From: Symbiodinium natans
Taxonomy: Eukaryota > Sar > Dinophyceae > Suessiales > Symbiodiniaceae
DNA: 64,000 nt
Direction: 5' to 3'
NCBI GenBank assembly: GCA_905221605.1
Contig: CAJNDS010002114.1
Span: forward strand, 441,632 to 505,631
How positions within the stretch are numbered: position 1 is the stretch's first letter; every line of letters starts with the position of its first letter. The position numbers and the translations under genes are program-made. The notes under the pieces were generated by a model. The model saw nothing but the letters and a program-made list of their open reading frames with translations, searched no databases and was not told the origin of the DNA. Shown here piece by piece: positions 1 through 10,515 of this stretch.

Positions 1-1034
1 GTGGTTGTGTTTCGTTTGCACTGATGGCGACAAAGACCTTTAAGAAGGTGTATGTTCGCAAGTAACCTGGACCTTGAGCGTGCGCAAATTTGCAAAGCTG
101 CACGTATTCAGGTCGTCGAAGTGTTTTGTGGCAGTGTTGCGTTGTTAAGCTTTGTGTAGTGGTGGTGGCTACTGCAGCACGAGCAGTTGGTGACGCGAAA
201 TTTTGCAGAAATTGACCAAAATAAAAAGTGGAGCGATCCGTCGAAAAAATCGCACATGAAAAGAACTTGTCTAGAGGTTTGGAATGAAAAACGGAGGGCG
301 GAGCCCGACCGAAGTGGTCTTGCTGCTTTATCTTTTGTTCGAGATCGTTTTTTCAGCTTCAGAAGTGCAGGAATTGGAGATGATTCACTTTGGCTGTGGA
401 TTGCTTCTGGAGAAAAAGGTCTCGACTTCAGAGAGGAAGGTTCTGGAAGCAGCTGTAGAGGAAACGAAGAAGTTATTAAAATTCATTTATCGATAAAGGT
501 TACGAAAGCTCTTTCTGTGGGAGCTTCGTTCAAACACCTCATAAATCTGGGGGGGTATTTCTGACACGTTCGAAGGAGAAGCGGGGCCCCCTAATGCTGC
601 TGATACTGGCCTGGGTGTGGTGCCAAGGGGGCCTGTTTGGGCTAGATTTGGGTTTTTTTGGTGTTTTTCGGCGCCTCTCTGTTCCTGTAAGATCAGTGTC
701 CCCAGTCCTAGGCCGACTAGAGCTTCGTCCCAGCCCGTGGCTCTCAAGTTTTATGAAGGTTTTGTGAAGGGAGGTGAGAGGAGTCACTGATAGACTAAGG
801 ATTTACGAGGAGATGTGGGTATGATAAAGGTGATTTATGCATTGCTAGATGTTTTAAGATGAGATTTTTGAGTCGGAACGTGCAAGCAATGGAACAGACA
901 CCTTTGCGAACCATAGACCGGCAGACATGTTGCAGCATGCCCAGCTAGCGATTCAGCACCAGGCACCACACCCACACCCAGGCCAGCATCCGCTTTTCCT
1001 TCGAACGTCTCCGAAAAACACCCATTAAAAAAAC
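1..1034. other. No gene recognised
   Basis: Only short overlapping open frames occur here. None shows a domain, a repeat-free conserved motif or a convincing start. No tandem array or inverted repeat was seen. Confidence 0.5.
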
Positions 1035-1559
1035 TCAAATCTGGCCCAAAACAGGCCCCCTTTGGCACCTTGCATTTGCATAATCATGCATGGATGTTAA
1101 CACCCGAAAAACATGAAACGAAATCATCCAATCGCAGTGCGCACAGAAGAACTGCCACAACGAGCAATCACACTCTTTTGTGCCCACAATGCCCCACATG
1201 GCGGAAGCTCTGTCTTGCTCAGCCGTGGCTGCGCAACTTTTCGCAGTTTTGCTTTGATAGGTCCACACAGTTGCTTTTTTTAGTTTTTCGATGAATCTTG
1301 GAACGGCTTTTTGTTGCAAATTTAGGACGCTAGTGTTCAGAAACGACACCTGAGTCTCTGCTTCTTTAAGCCGACTCGAATCAAATCTTAAGGACTGCAC
1401 AGCGCGCACATCCACAACAAAGCAACAGTGGCAGCAAAAACAGGAGCAGGACAACAGAGCAATAGGAATAGTAAGAATAGGATGAGCAAGAGTAGGATCA
1501 AGTAAGAATAGCGTCAGCAGCAGGAGGAGCAATGAACAGGAAAATAATTGGACGACCAT
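1035..1559 (-). CDS. Hypothetical ORF with signal-peptide-like start
   Basis: This is a 174-residue frame beginning at a true ATG on the minus strand. Residues 1-25 have a hydrophobic leucine-rich core (LLLLLLTLFLL) followed by a small-residue stretch, which resembles a secretory signal peptide. Around residues 60-95 there is a charged, possibly helical segment, and the C-terminal half is Cys/Trp/His-containing. I recognise no family. The DNA coding for residues 15-45 is itself a short-period repeat of a TATTCTTACT-like motif, so the hydrophobic start could be a by-product of low-complexity DNA. The frame may be an exon or a chance ORF, and no neighbouring gene supports it. Confidence 0.2.
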   Translation of the reverse strand: MVVQLFSCSLLLLLLTLFLLDPTLAHPILTIPIALLSCSCFCCHCCFVVDVRAVQSLRFDSSRLKEAETQVSFLNTSVLNLQQKAVPRFIEKLKKATVWTYQSKTAKSCAATAEQDRASAMWGIVGTKECDCSLWQFFCAHCDWMISFHVFRVLTSMHDYANARCQRGPVLGQI

Positions 1560-2950
1560 AACCCCTCATGATCCCTCATGTGTCTAATCCTTGATCTTGG
1601 GGTTTTGGTTGCTGATCTTGCCATGTGGGGTTGAAGACGTTGAACCCTGTTGCCCCGCAACCTGGTTTTTGGCAATCTCTTGTGAACTGGTGGAATCCCC
1701 GCAGTTTCGTCGTATGCGTCGAAGCTCGTGGTCTCGCGCGTTCACCCTCTAAAAGTGGCGGTTTTCGTGCAGCTTTTGCTTCGATGCATAACCGCTGTGT
1801 TATTTTGCCAAGTGGTGTTGTTCTTGTTGAAGTGTCAACCGACAGGTTATGCCGTAGCCGCAAAATCATAAAGTTGACAATCTGCTGTTCAATGTTGGCA
1901 GTAGACTGGGGCTGGCACCTGAGCCGCCAACCCAAAACCCCAAAGCTTGGCCTGAAAGCCTCGGATGTTTACCGTCGTTGTTCTTCACGCCGCGCTGCTG
2001 GTGCTCGCTGGAGCTCGAGAGGGACCGGTGTTGGAGGTTTTGGAGGTTCGACCGGGGTTGAGAAGTTGTCAAATCCTTGCGGTTTGCTTTGGGCGTGAAA
2101 TCAAAGTGTCAGTCAGGCACCATGGTATCCATCAAAGGTGGCGCATGGAAAGTTCATTCAGTTCCGACAGTGGAGGGTTTTGGGTTTATCCTCTCGGGTC
2201 CTGAACATGCCCAAGGCGCTCATGCATGGAAGTACCAGTGCGCTCAAGCTGTCATCGGGTTCCGCAGTTCCACAATTTCATCTTCCAGTTCCGAAACCAC
2301 CCGAACTTGCATGAAGCTTCTGGTACAGGCGCTCAGAAGCGCTGGCCATGCTCCAGCAACAGATGGCCAGGCCAAGTTTTGGGACGGTGTGTCAAGGGCC
2401 CTCTGAATGTTCAAGCTGTGCGAAGCCTTGCGTGGACCAATTGATGTGCAGAAACTGGCAGAAGTAGCAATTTGGCTCTTCGGGGGTTTTGAGAGGTTTT
2501 GGGTGAAGGTTTTGTTGCCGGCGACTAGGAAGCTAATGTTGGTTTTGACTTCAGAGTCGTTTTTTTGGGGATGCCGTCTGAGTGCAGCGTTTCAGCATGG
2601 AGCATGTGCAGATAAACGTGTCATCGGCTATAATTAGCAACAAACCCTACCAGAAGTTTCAACTTCTCAACCCTCCTCAAAAACAAGCGCCCAAATTGCA
2701 TGTGCAGCCTACACTTGGCGGCCTTGCTTGCCAAGTCTCTCTCATGACCACAAAAGGACTTGGCGACTGTGCTGGGTGTGCTGCTGAGCGGGGCCACAGA
2801 GGCCCTGGGTTTGAGAGGTTCCATTGTTTGAATGTTCGCACGGTTGGGGGATTAGAATTTGGTTCGGGCATGCTGAAGAAAGCCAAGCCAACAGCAACCT
2901 TTATTTACATTTTGCTGCTTTTTTTGGGAAGTGGGATGTCGAATGATGTC
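1560..2950. other. No gene recognised
   Basis: Several overlapping frames up to about 157 residues run on both strands with no recognisable domain. I see no tandem repeats of note. Confidence 0.4.
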
Positions 2951-2954
2951 GAAT

Positions 2955-3236
2955 GTCGAAGGTATGTGAATGCATGTTTGTGTGTGCATCTGTATGCGCA
3001 TGTATGCGTACGCAGGCATATGTATGCATTTTTGATGCATATGTATGCATATGTACGTATTTGTGTGTATATGTATGCATGTCATGCATATGTATGTATA
3101 TGTATGTATGTGTAGGTACATGCATGTACGTGTATGTCTTTGTCTTTTTGTATTCATATGTGTGTTTCTGTATGCATATGTATGCATATGTATGCATATG
3201 TATGCATATGTATGCTTATGTATGCATATGCCTGCA
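2955..3236. repeat. TATGCATATG-type minisatellite
   Basis: The tract is about 280 bp of alternating TATGCATATG, TATGTATATG and TATGTGTGTA variants. It is most regular at 3171-3236, where GTATGCATAT repeats almost perfectly. The unit is rich in self-complementary 6-mers (ATGCAT, CATATG, GCATGC-like), so both strands give Met/Tyr/His/Cys-rich open frames that are artefacts of the repeat. Confidence 0.9.
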
Positions 3237-3570
3237 TGGCCGGAAGGGCGCGGAAGTGGGCGCTTCAGCTGGTATGGCTGGTATGGGTCCTGTGCCAGCT
3301 TCGCCTTGTGGGAGCCCTGTGTACCCGGACAAGGAGAGAATCGGACATGCTTTGCATTTGCTCTGCACGGCCGCGCTGGTGTTTGAAGCCGATTCCCTTG
3401 TGGCACTGAACTGTCGGAGAGCGTTGATCATTGTACACAATCCATTCACCCAGGAGGTGGAAAAACGAGCGGCAAAGCCATTCCCAGCCTCACGCATGTC
3501 GCAGATTCGACTGACTGGGAACAAACTGATAGTGAGTCAGGAACATATTGACTTGTTCGACATCGTGTAA
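3237..3570 (+). CDS. Possible coding exon, unknown protein
   Basis: This non-repetitive open stretch follows the minisatellite and ends at a TAA. It reads through to ...SQEHIDLFDIV. The translation is low in repeats and has a mixed, protein-like composition: a Gly/Pro-rich start, then a hydrophobic segment around CTAALVFEADSLVAL, then RRALIIVHNPFTQEVEK and RLTGNKLIVSQ. The last pieces look like short beta strands of a propeller-type fold, but I cannot assign a family. The open frame continues upstream only through the TATGCATATG array, so any true start or splice acceptor is probably close to 3240. A G-run follows directly after the stop. It may be a real exon of a split gene or a chance frame. 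Confidence 0.25.
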
Positions 3571-3585
3571 ACGGGGGGGGGGGGA

Positions 3586-4830
3586 GCCAGGATGTCGAAC
3601 TGAACAGGGATGCGCTTGGAGCACAGCTGGAGAGCAGTTTCAGCCTTTTCACCGGCAAGGAGTCTGGAGCCGAACGCTCGGCGCTGTGGTGGCCCTGCAC
3701 AGAGTTGAGGGTGAACCTCTTCGGGAGGGGTTGAAGGCTTGCTTTGCTTAGGGGCCTGAGGTGCCAGTCACTTGCCCACCTATCGCTTAGCGAAAATATG
3801 TCGGTTTTGACTGGTGTCCTCCAGCGAAAAAGATGCCTGGAGGCACTCAGTTTCGATGTGTCCGTTCCCCACCGGCCTTATATGTTGAGGCATGTGCAGC
3901 TGAGGCACGCGTCCCACGAGCTGTCAAAGTGTGGTGTCAGGCGCCATTGTTGAAGGCTTTGGGTTTGGGTCCCAGTAGGTCCCCTCCTCAGAAAACAAGC
4001 GCACCTGGTTGAATGCGTAGAATGCGGCTGGGCCGGCAGGTTGGGATCGTTTGTGTGCATGCTGTTAGGGGTCCTGGCAAGTACTGATGAGGTGGCACAC
4101 TTCAGTTCCTCAAGTGTTGTATTGTTGCTTGTAATGATTTCGGTTGTGAATCTTGATGCAATAAAAGGCATTGCAATAGAAGGTGGAACTGCGAAAATGT
4201 GAGTGCTTCTCAGGCCGATTCAAGCCATGCGTAACAGGCGTAACACATGCCGCTACCTGCGAGTAGGCGTCACTTGAGGAGGCTATGCAGTGCAGCAAAG
4301 TCCCTATAAGACCTATAAGCCTTAACCGCAAACTTCGTCTTAATTTCTGGGTGCGCTTCGATGACCTTGGCAGGGGTCTGCCGAGTCTGTGGCCGGCAAG
4401 TGGGGCGTGGCAGGCAGCGCAAGTGGGTTTGCGGGAGGGTCAGGCGCACAGAACTTAGGGATTTAGGTATCATGCGGGAAAGCCGGCAAGCCTGAAGCTT
4501 GAACGCAGCCCGACATCGTCCAATGCTGCAGAGTTGATGCCGTGATTTGCACAGGTGCTGCAGCAGCAAACCTCCCAGCACCTTGCGGCCCTCGCCGACA
4601 TTCGCACGGACAACGCGACTTCAGACGTGCAGTTTAGAGCTTAAGTTTGTTCTACGCGTGGGAGACTTGAGGCGTAGGCCTGGAAGCCCTGCCTCCGTTG
4701 CGCTTTGGCCTCAACCATCTTCACAGCCTTGGATACAACGTGCCACAAAGGGCTGTTCGACGTTTTCGGAACAAGACGTGCTGTCACAAGCCTTTTGCGA
4801 AGATGCCTGCAACATTCGCTAAATCCTATT
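3586..4830. other. No gene recognised
   Basis: A poly-G run at about 3572-3585 is followed by unique sequence with short frames only. No domain, tandem repeat or RNA gene was recognised. Confidence 0.4.
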
Positions 4831-5098
4831 CCCGGACCCGCTAAATCCTAAACGAATAGGATTTAGGGCCTAAATCCTAAAGAATATGGTTTAGCGAATA
4901 GGGTTTAGGGCCTAAATCCTGAAGAATAGGGTTTAGGAGTAGGGTTTAGGGCCTAAATCCTAGCGAATACGGTTTAGGGCCTAAATCCTAAAGAATAGGG
5001 TTTAGCAATAGGGTTTAGGGCCTAAATCCTAAAGAATAGAGTTTAGGAATAGGGTTTAGGGCCTAAATCCCAAAGAATAGGGTTTAGCGAGCTAAACC
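4831..5098. repeat. Dyad-containing telomere-like tandem array
   Basis: About six degenerate units built from TTTAGGG/CCCTAAA-like words. Each unit contains the near-palindrome GGRTTTAGGGCCTAAATCC followed by TAAAGAATAGGGTTTAGCGAA or a variant. Because the dyad lies in every unit, both strands carry the same motif and the array can form a row of hairpins. It differs from a plain telomeric tract in the GGGCC centre and the AAGAATA spacer. Confidence 0.85.
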
Positions 5099-5605
5099 CC
5101 CCTTCGTTCTAGCATATTTCATATCGTGCATATGCCGCACACGTATCGCGCCGCGCGTGCATGTCAATCTAAGACGCGTTTACTCTGAACGTAAGAACTC
5201 CTGTGGTTGGCACATTGTTGGGGGAATATTTTCTATATTTCGACTACCAGGACTCTTACCATCCCGAATAAGCGGGCGTTTTGATCTGCATCTTCAAGGA
5301 AAGTATACGTGATAGATAGAATGATTGTTGAACATATATGAGGATTCCCCTGGGATGAAAGGGAAATTTTCAGAGGGGTAAAAAGGTTTCTTGACGGCCG
5401 GAAATAGAGGGAAGACTATGATTTTGATGGCTGGAAAGTTTTGATGGCCAGAAAGGTCATTTCCAAAAGGGCTGCGTTCAGTTGTTAAAAAAGTGCTTTT
5501 GATGGGTTCCCCCGGTCAAGGTCACATCATACAGGCACAGTTCTGTTGCCGTGGGGCTGGCCCGAGAAGGAACTTAGCGTACACAGCGGAATTTGTTGTT
5601 GGTAC
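5099..5605. other. No gene recognised
   Basis: Mixed-composition sequence between two telomere-like arrays. I see no ORF of note, no repeats and no RNA gene. Confidence 0.5.
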
Positions 5606-5695
5606 AACCCTAAACCCTAAACCTTAAACCCTAAACCTTAAACCCTAAACCTTAGACCCTAAACCCCAACGCCTAAACCCTAAACCCTAAACCCT
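5606..5695 (-). repeat. Interstitial telomeric tract, CCCTAAA orientation
   Basis: About twelve consecutive seven-base units of CCCTAAA, with single-base variants such as CCTTAAA, CTTAGA and CCCCAACG. This is the Arabidopsis-type telomere motif, also reported for dinoflagellates. It ends sharply at AGGAGCCTC. Confidence 0.9.
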
Positions 5696-5810
5696 AGGAG
5701 CCTCATCTGCCGGCACTTCCGGGCTCCGGCTTGGGATGATGGCGCCAACGATTCGGAGGGAGCGGAGCGCCCTGTCTTTGGGTGCAGCAGTTGTTCCGCC
5801 TGTCGGTGTG

Positions 5811-5856
5811 TTTAGGGTTTAGGGTTTAGGGTCTTAGGGTTTAGGATTTAGGGTTA
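5811..5856 (+). repeat. Interstitial telomeric tract, TTTAGGG orientation
   Basis: About six TTTAGGG-type units with small variants, followed by a T-run and a G-run (to about 5877) and then two more TTTAGG words near 5890-5906. The orientation is opposite to the tract at 5606-5695, with 115 bp of unique DNA between them. Confidence 0.9.
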
Positions 5857-5884
5857 TTTTTTTTGGGGGGGGGGGGAGGGTAGG

Positions 5885-6477
5885 GTCGAGGGTTTAGGTT
5901 TAGGGAGGCTTGGGGCTAACTTGAATGGGGGCCCTCTGAGTCGGGGGATGGGGCCGTTTATGACAAACGTGAAATTTCTTCTGTAGTCCCAAAGCGGCCC
6001 AAGCCCGAATGATCAGCACCTGAGTCTATACACAACTTACACAGCCTTGTGGAGCTTTGAAATTTGGTGGTCAGGGTTTTGGCCTTCAGATGTTTCAAGG
6101 TGGGGAGTGGGGTTTTAGCCGTTTTAGCGACATGTGGGGCCCAAACGGATCCAAAGAACGGGGCAGCCCGGCGAAGCCACAAGACAAGGGGAGGTCATGA
6201 GGAGGAACTGTGCGTTCAAGTTCGTCCAAGTGCGGCAGGGCATGTTCTGAAGCTTAAGGTTGGGCAACTTCGACCCGGGTCAGCACGACATTCAACACCG
6301 CAACCTTCATCAATCTAAGTGCAGCACCGGTCCATACTCCGGACTTCTTCAGCCCGGGAACGCCCCCAGCCCCAAGCTTCTAAAGATCCTGATGTGCAAC
6401 GTGGCCCCGCTATTCCCCCTTGGTCAGCTACACTCTGGCCCCCCGGTAGTCGGGCGGATGTTTTCTGGTGCAGGGAC
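5885..6477. other. No gene recognised
   Basis: Unique sequence with overlapping short frames and no recognisable product. Confidence 0.4.
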
Positions 6478-6850
6478 GATGTGCGATTCAGAAACTGGGC
6501 GCGATTCAGGAAACCAGGGTTCACGAAACCAGGATTCAGCAAACTGCCCGATTCAGGAAACTGCGCGACTCAGGAAACTGCACGGTTTCCAAAATCACCG
6601 GTTTCCGAATCCGTGTTTGCCAGTTTTCGAATCAGCGGTTTCCAGTTTCCAGAATTCGCGCGTTCCAGTTTCTCGAATCAGACGTTTCCGAATCCGCGTT
6701 TTCCAGTTTCCTGAATCAGCCGGTTTCCCGAATCCTGGTTCCCGAATCCGCGTTTTCAGTTTCCGAATCCGCGTTTTCCAGTTTCCTGAATCAGGTTTTT
6801 CCAGTTTCCGAATCAGCGCGTTTCCAGTTTCCGAATGCGTGGCTGACCCT
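6478..6850. repeat. Inverted array of a GATTCAGGAAACTG motif
   Basis: The left third (about 6485-6590) repeats GATTCAGGAAACTG with a CGCG-like spacer. The right part (about 6600-6845) repeats the reverse complement, CAGTTTCCTGAATC/CAGTTTCCGAATC, with CAGCG or CGCGTTTC spacers. The motif orientation switches near 6590, so the whole stretch can fold on itself. Related TTTCCGAATC/TTTTCGAATC words recur at about 11630-11700 and 12720-12790. Confidence 0.8.
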
Positions 6851-6902
6851 GGTGCAGGGGTCTAATTTGGGGTCAGGTGTTTTGCAGTTTTGGACCTTCA
6901 AG

Positions 6903-6965
6903 GTCTATCTCTCTCTCGCTCTCTCTCTGTCTCTCTCTCTCTCTCCCTCTCTCCCTCCCTCCCTG
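6903..6965. repeat. CT-rich microsatellite
   Basis: CTCTCT repeats interrupted by CG, TG and CC pairs and ending in CCCTCCCTCCCTGAC. Confidence 0.9.
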
Positions 6966-7190
6966 ACACACCAAAACACGATATCCGAATCCTAACTTTT
7001 AGGCGAAGAACTTAAAGCGCTCAAGGCCTTGCACCTTCATGCAATCCAGCAGTCCCAGGCCAGTGTAGCAGCATAGACCAACCATGCCCCCGACAGCCTC
7101 TTGAGAAATATCAAGCTTTCGCATCGAAGAAGTTCTCTTCTCTTCTCTGAGCATTTCTCACACATACTAGCTCGCGCAAAAAACAGAAGC

Positions 7191-7859
7191 TCAAGCGCAA
7201 GAGGCCTGTGCACTCGCGTGTGCCTCGTTGCCCTCGCTGCGGCTGGGCCGTCGCTCGGGACCAGGCCGGGCTCCCAGGCTCCCTCCCTCTCGGAAGTTTT
7301 TGGGTGAATCGAGCATTCTGCAAGAAGGCGTCTCCAAGAAGGCTCTTGCTGAAAAGGGGCTTTTTTTAGCCTGAAGCCACAGGGTTCGGTTGTTGGCTTC
7401 GGGTTCGTCAGCTGAGAGGCGGTTCGGTGTTGACACGGCTGGAGTTGGTTCTGTCGGGTCGCTGTGCAGGGGCATTTTCCTTTTTGAGTTCGGATGTGGG
7501 ACCAGAATGGGATGGGGCCATTTGGGGCTTGTAGAGTATGCTGCCGTATGGTACGCGCAGAAGTCGAACTTGATTGTGGGGCCTGGGCAAGCTTCCATGC
7601 CAGATCCCGAGCATCCGAGATGCCTGTACTGGCACACATGTTGCACACGGGTTTCTTGGTTTCTTGTCATTCTTACAGTAGTGATTGTAGTGTCCGTCGC
7701 ATGCATCTTCAGCTCCTCCGGGTTGGCTTGCCCGTGTTGGTTGGAAGTTACGATGGAGGCCATGACGTGTGCGATCGGGTTGTTGGAGGGGGAGCTGTGG
7801 GGCAAGAGCAGCGCTGAAGAACACTTGCGCGAGGGTGGCATGCTTTGTTGTGGTTTCAT
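7191..7859 (-). CDS. Possible Cys/His-rich protein, unassigned
   Basis: This 222-residue frame starts at an ATG on the minus strand. The middle, at about residues 77-112, has a spaced Cys/His cluster (CQYRHLGCSGSG, then EACPG, then FDFCAYH) that looks like a small zinc-binding unit. The neighbouring minus frame over 7408-7920 carries a second Cys/His cluster immediately upstream in the same DNA (CDGHYNHYCKND, then NPCATC). One original protein whose frame has shifted between the two clusters would explain both. I do not recognise the family, and plus-strand frames of similar length overlap it. It could be a pseudogene or a mis-read of chance frames. Confidence 0.3.
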   Translation of the reverse strand: MKPQQSMPPSRKCSSALLLPHSSPSNNPIAHVMASIVTSNQHGQANPEELKMHATDTTITTVRMTRNQETRVQHVCQYRHLGCSGSGMEACPGPTIKFDFCAYHTAAYSTSPKWPHPILVPHPNSKRKMPLHSDPTEPTPAVSTPNRLSADEPEANNRTLWLQAKKSPFSARAFLETPSCRMLDSPKNFREGGSLGARPGPERRPSRSEGNEAHASAQASCA

Positions 7860-8227
7860 GTCTGCTGGCCCCGGTCGGTGCGCGTGGTGGTTTTGCTAGT
7901 CTTTGTTTCGGGAGGAGCACGCTTCAATGGGCGAGCCGCGGTTCCTTGCTTTCTTTGTTTCTTTCGTGTATGTCAGGCCGAGGAACCGAAGTCCGGATTT
8001 GGATTCTGCAAGACCAAAAGCCTGCAACATACGTAGTCTCCCATGTCGCCGAGCATGTTCGGGCGCACCACGTTTCCTCAGCTTCCTTCGGTCCGAGCTT
8101 TCACCAGTCCGTTCCAAGTTGCACGATCACCCTGCCTTGCGGTTCATATGCGCTCCTTCAGTTCCCTTACCATGTAGGCTAAGAGTGGAGTCTGAGAACA
8201 TCTCAGAAACCTGCGTCAAGACCGTCG
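7860..8227. other. No gene recognised
   Basis: Unique sequence with short competing frames and no domain. Confidence 0.4.
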
Positions 8228-8235
8228 ATGCCAAC

Positions 8236-8525
8236 ACTGTTACTGCGACTGCTGCTACTGCTACTGCTGCTGCTACTACTGCTACTGCTACTGCTACTGC
8301 TGCTGCTACTGCTACTGCTACTGCTACTGCTGCTGCTGCTGCTACTGCTACTGCTACTGCTACTGCTACTGCTACTGCTACTGCTACTGCTACTGCTACT
8401 GCTACTGCTACTGCTACTGCTACTGCTACTGCTACTGCCGCCGCCGCCGCTGCCGCTGCTGCTCCTGCTGCTGCTGCTGCTACTGCTACTGCTGCTGCTA
8501 CTGCTGCTGCTACTGCTTCTGCTAT
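8236..8525. repeat. CTG/CTA trinucleotide array
   Basis: About 290 bp of CTG and CTA triplets in ACTGCT and GCTGCT order with few interruptions. A short CCGCCGCCGCCG stretch lies near 8438-8455. It gives poly-Ala, poly-Leu and poly-Ser frames on the two strands, which I regard as artefacts. Confidence 0.95.
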
Positions 8526-9411
8526 GCGACATCACCAAATGCGTGTTTTGTTGTTGGGTTTTTCGGTAGCATGATTGTTGGTGAAGGTTTGCATGTTGTA
8601 GAAGAAAGCGGGGAAGCCGTCAATGGCAGTGTTTTTTGCCTGTGCAAAGCAAGCCTCGGAGCTCTCTTGTTTGGTCCTGAGGACAGGAATGTTGACTGTG
8701 AAGGCAAGGGCAGGCAACCTTCTGCAAAAGAAAACTTCGGAAAGAACGGGGCGCCACACTATGAAGACTTTGATCGCTCCTGGTAGCTCCAGGAATTCTG
8801 GCTGGCAATCCTGTATGAAAACGGGCCATGCCCAACTCCATCCTAAAATTACAAACCCCTGTAAGCCTTCAGCGTTCTCACCAGCTCCTGACTTCCCAAC
8901 TCAGAGGACGTGCAGTCCGCGCTTCGCTTCCTGCATCGGGACTTGCAAATCTCCACGGAAGACCAGGTGGGGTTGTAACGAATGGCACGGGTATGAGGGG
9001 ATTGAACAGATTCGGTTCACGAACTCAGCTGTGGTAGTTTGTGCATGAGAATGCATAAGAGGCAGAGAGAGACAGAGATGGATTCGTGGCCTAATCATGG
9101 GGTTCATAGAAGCTTGCACCGCAAGCAACGCAGCTTGAGGTTTTCTTCTTGAGTGTTGACACACGTACCAGCCCATACACCAAGTTGTGCTCAGGCGGTT
9201 GGTCACGGAGATGCCCACTTCATCGAAACCTCAGCAGCTTGCGCTGGGCAGATCGACGCTCGTCAGAAATCGTTTGCAGGGGTTTGCGCAGGTTGATCAG
9301 ATCCTGAATCCCGACCAAAGCAGATTCCGAAATTGAAACGCTACCGCCTTGAATGCCCAAGCCCGTGCATGAGTGAAACCCAAGACCCCAACTTCAGTTT
9401 AGATTCCGCGG
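8526..9411. other. No gene recognised
   Basis: Overlapping frames up to about 140 residues on both strands, with no domain recognised and no tandem repeats. Confidence 0.4.
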
Positions 9412-9525
9412 GTTCCAGGGCAGGTTCCCTGCATCATTGCCTGGGGCAGGTTACCTAGGGCAGGTTCCCGTGGGCAGGCTTTTTCCGGGCAGGTTTTGCG
9501 GGGCGGGTTCCCTGAGGCGGGTTTG
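9412..9525. repeat. GGGCAGGTTCCC minisatellite
   Basis: Six to seven degenerate copies of GGGCAGGTTCC or GGCGGGTTTGC with variable spacers of 8-14 bp. The words CAGGTT and GCGGGTT recur at about 20-bp spacing. Confidence 0.8.
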
Positions 9526-10515
9526 CTGAGTTTGGGGGGGTGTGTTCTGCAGTGGGTTCTGGCTTGCTGAGTCTGACACGCAATGCGCTGCTCTTTCAAA
9601 GAAGATTTCATGTGTAGATGCAGCATCACGTCGACACCTGGGAGAGTCATGGCGTGACGGCTGGAAGGAGTGTGCACAGTACTTCGGAGCAATGGAGAAG
9701 CTCTGGAGGAATGCTCAGGGTCGTCCAAGCATCGTCGACACCCCAACAGTGACAAGGTCTGCTTCGAGGTGTCGAGCTCCTCACCTGGCGTTCGGAAGGA
9801 GTTGTCGTAGGAGGGTGGAGACGTCAGCATACAAGGCCTTGCGCGGCATAGCACTAAGGAAGAAGGTCCACGCTAGAAGTCATTCAAGCCTTCGAAATCC
9901 AGTCCTTATATATTTAATTGCAGAACATGACGGCATCTTAGGAGCATGCCGGATAGCCTGCAGGGCCTCCCATCTATATCTGGGCCTCTCAGGTGCTGAA
10001 ACATCCTCGCCGCCACACACTCTTTGGTGCTGCTGTTGAGGGCACCACACGGGTTTATTCACTGTAGTAGATACATGTTGGAAGCTCTCTGCAGTTTCCG
10101 TGCATGCCACAGGAAGTTGTTCAAATCTTCGTAGGCACGTCGTGCATTCCGTTGTTCGTGTTGAGCGGTTCCCCGCTTTTTTTTTGCTTTCTAGGCTTTC
10201 CAGGGTGCGATAAATACCACGTGTTTAACAAAGTCACTGGTATTGTAGATGAACGACCGTCCGATGCGCATGAAAAGAGTTACTGTATCTGCCAAACCAG
10301 CCGCAGTAGAAAGCGCCAAAACCAAAGGGAAACCACATAAACTCCGTACCCAAGGACCACCGCGCTGCGGAGTTCTTTGAGCTTTGGGCTGATGGTGGGC
10401 TCGCTGTCGCTTGGGCTTGCATTGTTTGTCCTGTTTTGTGATTCACTGCAGGGCTTTCGAAGGGGGTTCGGCGGACTTCGCTCGGGTGTTCGGAGGATTG
10501 TCAAGTCTTGAGCAG
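9526..10515. other. No gene recognised
   Basis: The frame at 9542-10039 (165 residues) begins at a non-ATG triplet and shows no known domain. Nothing else can be supported here. Confidence 0.35.

Noticed and set aside
4080-4110. CTGATGAG, possible hammerhead ribozyme core
   Set aside because: No GAAA box or pairing stems follow at the required spacing.
5606-5856. Ancient end-to-end chromosome fusion
   Set aside because: The tract order is CCCTAAA then TTTAGGG, opposite to what a fusion produces.
8203-8574. Poly-Ala, poly-Leu and poly-Ser ORFs
   Set aside because: Products of the CTG/CTA triplet array on each strand.
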